Assembly: GCF_000317535.1 (NCBI RefSeq)
Contig: NC_019744.1
Coordinates: 90,333 to 154,332 of the forward strand
Direction: 5' to 3'
DNA length: 64,000 nucleotides
DNA from: Cylindrospermum stagnale PCC 7417
GTDB taxonomy: Bacteria > Cyanobacteriota > Cyanobacteriia > Cyanobacteriales > Nostocaceae
Part shown: positions 61,070 through 64,000 of the stretch, piece by piece
Layout: every line of letters begins with the position of its first letter
Numbering within the stretch: the stretch's first letter is position 1
The notes under the pieces: model-generated
The model's input: only the letters and a program-made list of their open reading frames with translations
Told to the model about the DNA's origin: nothing
Databases searched by the model: none
Position numbers and translations under genes: made by a program

Positions 61070-61668
61070 TAATACCCGCACTCATCAATTACCAATTTGC
61101 CACCAGCACCACCCTACCACCAATCGCAGGCAAGATGATGGAATACTGGGTGGCCGGGAATGGAGTATTTGTTCGTGCTGCACGTCAGGGATTATCTGCC
61201 TGCATTCCTGTCAACCAATGCAGCATTCGTGGTTTACCCCATCTCACACCCTACTTTCACCTGCAATATCCACTGGTTCCTGCCAGCTTAGTTCTGAAAA
61301 TGTTACAAAAATCCCAGGCTGTGGGGTGTCAAGAAATCCTTTTTTACCTCTGCTTCACTGATGGAGAGTGGCATCTGCATATCCCAGAGCAAACTGCGAC
61401 ATTTACCAGTGTAACTCCAGTTGAGGCAACCAGCTTATTTTATGAGACTGCCATGATTGAGGTACACAGCCACCACAGCATGAGCGCACAATTCTCCGCA
61501 ACAGATGACGAGGAAGAATCTGGAAAATTCAGAATTTTTGCTGTTTTGGGGGAAATCTTTACTAATTCCCATATCTGCGTGCGGTTGGGTGCATACAGCC
61601 ACTTTTGGCAAATCCCTGCTAACTGGATATTTGAGTTACCAAGCTGTCTCACAGATGTTATGCCATGA
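61066..61668 (+). CDS. PRTRC protein A-like JAB/JAMM peptidase
   Basis: JAMM motif complete: E132, H134, H136, S144 and D147 (EVHSHHSMSAQFSATDD). The C-terminal part (RIFAVLGEIFTNSHICVRLG) is the PRTRC A pattern. Likely removes or processes the ubiquitin-like protein; the extension behind GTKG in protein C is a conceivable substrate. Overlaps the ThiF gene by four bases. Confidence 0.88.
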   Translation: MIIPALINYQFATSTTLPPIAGKMMEYWVAGNGVFVRAARQGLSACIPVNQCSIRGLPHLTPYFHLQYPLVPASLVLKMLQKSQAVGCQEILFYLCFTDGEWHLHIPEQTATFTSVTPVEATSLFYETAMIEVHSHHSMSAQFSATDDEEESGKFRIFAVLGEIFTNSHICVRLGAYSHFWQIPANWIFELPSCLTDVMP

Positions 61669-62519
61669 TGAAATTGGACTTATCTTTCGCTAACTCTGTC
61701 CCCATCATGCTCCCTGCACACAATCATGTTGAATTTGTGATTGTAGGTGCAGGTGGAACAGGCGGTTTTTTGACTCCAGCCATTGCTAGACTAATGCTGG
61801 AGATTGAAGCAACCAGCAATAAAAGCGCTTCTTGCATAGTTGTAGACCCCGATATAGTTGAACCTAAAAACATTCCTCGGCAGAATTTTCAGCAGTCGGA
61901 GGTTGGGTTATACAAAGCGGAAGTCTTAGCAGCTAGATACAGTTTAGCTCTGGGAGTACAAATTTGTGCGATCGCTAAACCATTCACCAAGAAAATGGTA
62001 TCAAACAGATGGCGTAAGCTAACAGTTATCATTGGTTGCGTGGACAATGCAGCGGCTCGTGCTGAAATTAGCTCTTGTTTAGACCAAGACTACTCAGGTT
62101 CTCCACCACAAACATGGTGGTTAGATTGTGGCAACCACGCTAATTCTAGTTCTGGACAAGTGTTACTTGGCTCTACTAACCAATTTACCTTAGAAGTTGC
62201 ATTTGACAATCTCCACAAACCCAACTTTTGCATCAATCTTCCCAGTCCTTCTTGCCAACACCCAGAACTACTAACGCCATTGCCTGAAGAATTGAACTCA
62301 ACACCACTTTCATGTGCCGAAATTCAAGCACGGAACCGCCAAAGCTTATTTGTGAATCAGCAGGTAGCTGTTATTGCTGTTGAATATATGCTGGCATTAA
62401 CGCTAACTGGAGGTTTAAGAAGATTTGCGACTTACTTCCATAATTCTACAGGCTCTTGTCGTTCGCTATACACCTGTGCAGAATCTCTCCAACAATTTAA
62501 TTTACGGTTGAGGAAATGA
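61665..62519 (+). CDS. PRTRC ThiF-like E1 enzyme
   Basis: Adenylating Rossmann domain: GAGGTGG at 28-34, the acidic VVDPDIVEPKNIPRQNF with ribose-binding Asp and Arg, later VIIGCVDNAAARAEI (E1 Asp), and WWLDCGNHANSSSGQVLLGS. Size of 284 fits PRTRC ThiF. It activates a small beta-grasp protein as AMP ester; the one encoded at 59203 is the candidate. No second catalytic-cysteine domain is evident. It is the last gene of the operon. Confidence 0.92.
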   Translation: MMKLDLSFANSVPIMLPAHNHVEFVIVGAGGTGGFLTPAIARLMLEIEATSNKSASCIVVDPDIVEPKNIPRQNFQQSEVGLYKAEVLAARYSLALGVQICAIAKPFTKKMVSNRWRKLTVIIGCVDNAAARAEISSCLDQDYSGSPPQTWWLDCGNHANSSSGQVLLGSTNQFTLEVAFDNLHKPNFCINLPSPSCQHPELLTPLPEELNSTPLSCAEIQARNRQSLFVNQQVAVIAVEYMLALTLTGGLRRFATYFHNSTGSCRSLYTCAESLQQFNLRLRK

Positions 62520-62526
62520 TTCCAGT

Positions 62527-62612
62527 ACTTACGCAAAAATGACGTAAGAGCAAGGATTTTCCGTAGGAGCAATTCATGAATTGCCCCTACATTTCGTACT
62601 TGATGCGTAAGT
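62527..62612. repeat. 86-base palindromic repeat (ACTTACGCA ends)
   Basis: ACTTACGCA (62527-62535) and TGCGTAAGT (62604-62612) are inverted ends; the centre contains GTAGGaGCAATTCATGAATTGCcCCTAC as a second stem (62563-62590). It is of the type of small cyanobacterial repeat often found behind genes. No coding capacity. Confidence 0.7.
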
Positions 62613-62659
62613 TCTAGATTCTATAAAATCAGTCCATTTTGACAAAAATATAGGGTTTA

Positions 62660-62834
62660 GAGGTTGTTTGAAAAGTATTAGGCGAATATAATTCGCTACT
62701 ACACAAGCAAAGTCCACCTCCGTGGACTAACGCAAAATCAAGGGTTTTCTAACCCACGGAGGTGGGTTTTGTCTGTGTAGCCGCGACTTATAGTCGCCAG
62801 GGCTAGTAATAAATTAGACTTTTCAAACATCCTC
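62660..62834. mobile_element. 175-base MITE
   Basis: Ends GAGGTTGTTTGAAAAGT and ACTTTTCAAACATCCTC are inverted copies with one mismatch. The interior is recognisable as a common Nostocales repeat (GGCGAATATAATTCGC, CTACACAAGCAAAGTCC, CCCACGGAGGTGGG). It has no gene of its own. Confidence 0.8.
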
Positions 62835-63050
62835 TTAGGGTGTGGGGTGCAGAAATGAAGAGTAGGCAGCACCCCACCTTATACCCAAATGGCACAAGTT
62901 CCTTAATTAATCATATCCTTGGTGTTGCGGTAAAGTCAAAATGAACATCATATTTTGACTTGAAACCTACAATACAAACTCTGCACTGTTGAGGAAATTT
63001 CTATTGATAAAGTCAAAAATTAAGCAGCTTACCAAAACCACACTAAATCG
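62835..63050. other. Gene-free stretch
   Basis: AT-rich, no gene; probably the promoter region of the small gene at 63051, although no clear box is visible. Confidence 0.35.
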
Positions 63051-63377
63051 ATGTTAAACATTAATCGAATACAGCTAAGTGATAGTGGATGGACTCTTAA
63101 TATTCTTTCACCTAGAGTTGCCACTATCACTAATCCTTTGGGACAAAGAAAAGTAACATACTTCGGCTTTGAAACTGAAGAGAAAGCATTGGAATTCAAA
63201 CAATGGCTCATTGAAAATACAAAATATTCGGCTATTTCTGTGAGAAAAGCAGAACGATTAAGCCAAAACTGGGAATGTAAATGTTGGAATTTACCGACAG
63301 AGCTAATTATTCAAATAGCCGAGCTAGATACAAACCAACAAATCCAGCTTCAGAATAAACAAAAACTGCCTAGTTAG
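63051..63377 (+). CDS. Unrecognised 108-residue protein
   Basis: N-terminal beta-rich half (IQLSDSGWTLNILSPRVATI, VTYFGFETEEKALEFKQWLI) followed by a helical half with CKCW. The first half recalls small nucleic-acid-binding beta-alpha proteins, but I cannot assign it. Alone on its strand after the MITEs. Confidence 0.55.
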   Translation: MLNINRIQLSDSGWTLNILSPRVATITNPLGQRKVTYFGFETEEKALEFKQWLIENTKYSAISVRKAERLSQNWECKCWNLPTELIIQIAELDTNQQIQLQNKQKLPS

Positions 63378-63684
63378 CCCTTTCTAAAATCAAGATAAAT
63401 TAAACACCGCACTGACTAAATGCAGAGAAGCTAGATAGTTGGTAATAAATGCCCCTAATTTGGTACATAAAATGAATTATTGCACACCAAAACGACCAAT
63501 TCGCTACGCGCTACGCGCTATGCTTCTGATGAGTTTAATCGGAGGCATAATCTATATTTTTAGATGCCTTTTCCAATTCTAGAGAGGTGTGTATTAACAA
63601 AATATCTGCACGCCTCAAACGCCGTTATTCTCAATCACATTATCATACTTTCTGGCTAAAAATTGTGCAATTCACTGTCAAACT
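63378..63684. other. Gene-free stretch with short repeat
   Basis: Contains a CTACGCGCTACGCGCTATGC tandem repeat (about 63505-63524) of the dispersed type. No gene. Confidence 0.4.
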
Positions 63685-63990
63685 ATGAAACTATCCCATT
63701 CATTCACAGCTAATATTACCAAAGATACCTATGTCAGTTCATACGGCAATGGTAATAACCAATCTTGTTCATTTATTGAACATGGAGAAACGGTGACAAT
63801 AAATTTTAACACTGATTGTCTTCACCAATTAAGAGAAACTATCAACACTCTTCAACAAATTTATCAATCTCTTTCCCAGCAACGGCAACAGCAAATCACA
63901 ATTGAGATTGAACAGTTAAATACCCATACTCTCATTCCAACTTCTCAAAATAATAACGGCAAATCTCACATAGCAAAAATAGGTCTATAA
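63685..63990 (+). CDS. Unrecognised 101-residue protein
   Basis: First half beta-like (SFTANITKDTYVSSYGNGNN; HGETVTINFNTDCLHQLRET), second half a Gln-rich helix (INTLQQIYQSLSQQRQQQIT). The architecture resembles cyanobacterial plasmid proteins of unknown function. It may continue a further operon outside the window. Confidence 0.5.
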   Translation: MKLSHSFTANITKDTYVSSYGNGNNQSCSFIEHGETVTINFNTDCLHQLRETINTLQQIYQSLSQQRQQQITIEIEQLNTHTLIPTSQNNNGKSHIAKIGL

Positions 63991-64000
63991 ACAACCATTA

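Overview
The window reads as accessory DNA, a large plasmid or integrative element, of a filamentous Nostoc-like cyanobacterium. The evidence is frequent HIP1 octamers (GCGATCGC), many short GC-rich dispersed repeats and MITEs of cyanobacterial style, moderate GC content, and protein families typical of cyanobacterial plasmids. No rRNA, tRNA, CRISPR array or housekeeping cluster was seen.

Region by region. 1-3.2 kb is a graveyard: the end of a DUF305 gene, a cut transposase, pieces of two group II introns that look nested, a 0.6 kb non-autonomous element with long inverted ends full of TGCAAA sites, and a frameshifted small gene. 3.4-8 kb holds three unrecognised minus-strand genes, a C5 cytosine methyltransferase, a plasmid-protein relic and a GIY-YIG protein. 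8.2-16.9 kb is a defence island: an XRE repressor plus ImmA-type protease, divergent from a ubiquitin-like operon (double ubiquitin, E2-like, JAB-E1 fusion, DUF6527); a short type II CBASS (nucleotidyltransferase, E2-like protein, Cap4/SAVED nuclease); and an AIPR-like gene. 16.9-24.3 kb carries a tyrosine recombinase, an orphan TnsA-like endonuclease, end-like repeat arrays, a ribbon-helix-helix gene and degraded second copies of the RHH and AIPR genes, the latter split by a 369 bp MITE with a 4 bp target duplication. 24.6-31.4 kb contains a Ycf46-like AAA+ ATPase with an HsdR_N-like nuclease, a GNAT enzyme, RecD2 and small genes.

32-48.2 kb is a type IV secretion/conjugation cluster (VirB2, B3, B4, B5, B6, B8, B10, B9-like, VirD4), with no recognisable relaxase or VirB11. 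A complete IS982-family element follows. 49.6-57.4 kb, on the minus strand, is a type III-B-like (Cmr) CRISPR effector operon without array, adaptation genes or cas6; both enzymatic sites of its Cas10 look mutated. 57.8-62.5 kb is a PRTRC-like operon: primase (apparently frameshifted at its start), a protein ending in a sliding-clamp-type motif, a ubiquitin-like protein, an unknown protein, an E2-like protein, a JAB peptidase and an E1-like enzyme. Two MITEs and two small genes close the window.

The unifying theme is three separate ubiquitin-like gene sets within about 53 kb (9.2-11.9, 12.4-15.4 and 58.7-62.5 kb), two with their own E1 and JAB peptidase and one (CBASS) with only an E2, next to a type III effector that may have lost cyclic-oligoadenylate signalling. 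All functional assignments come from reading motifs by eye; no database search was run.
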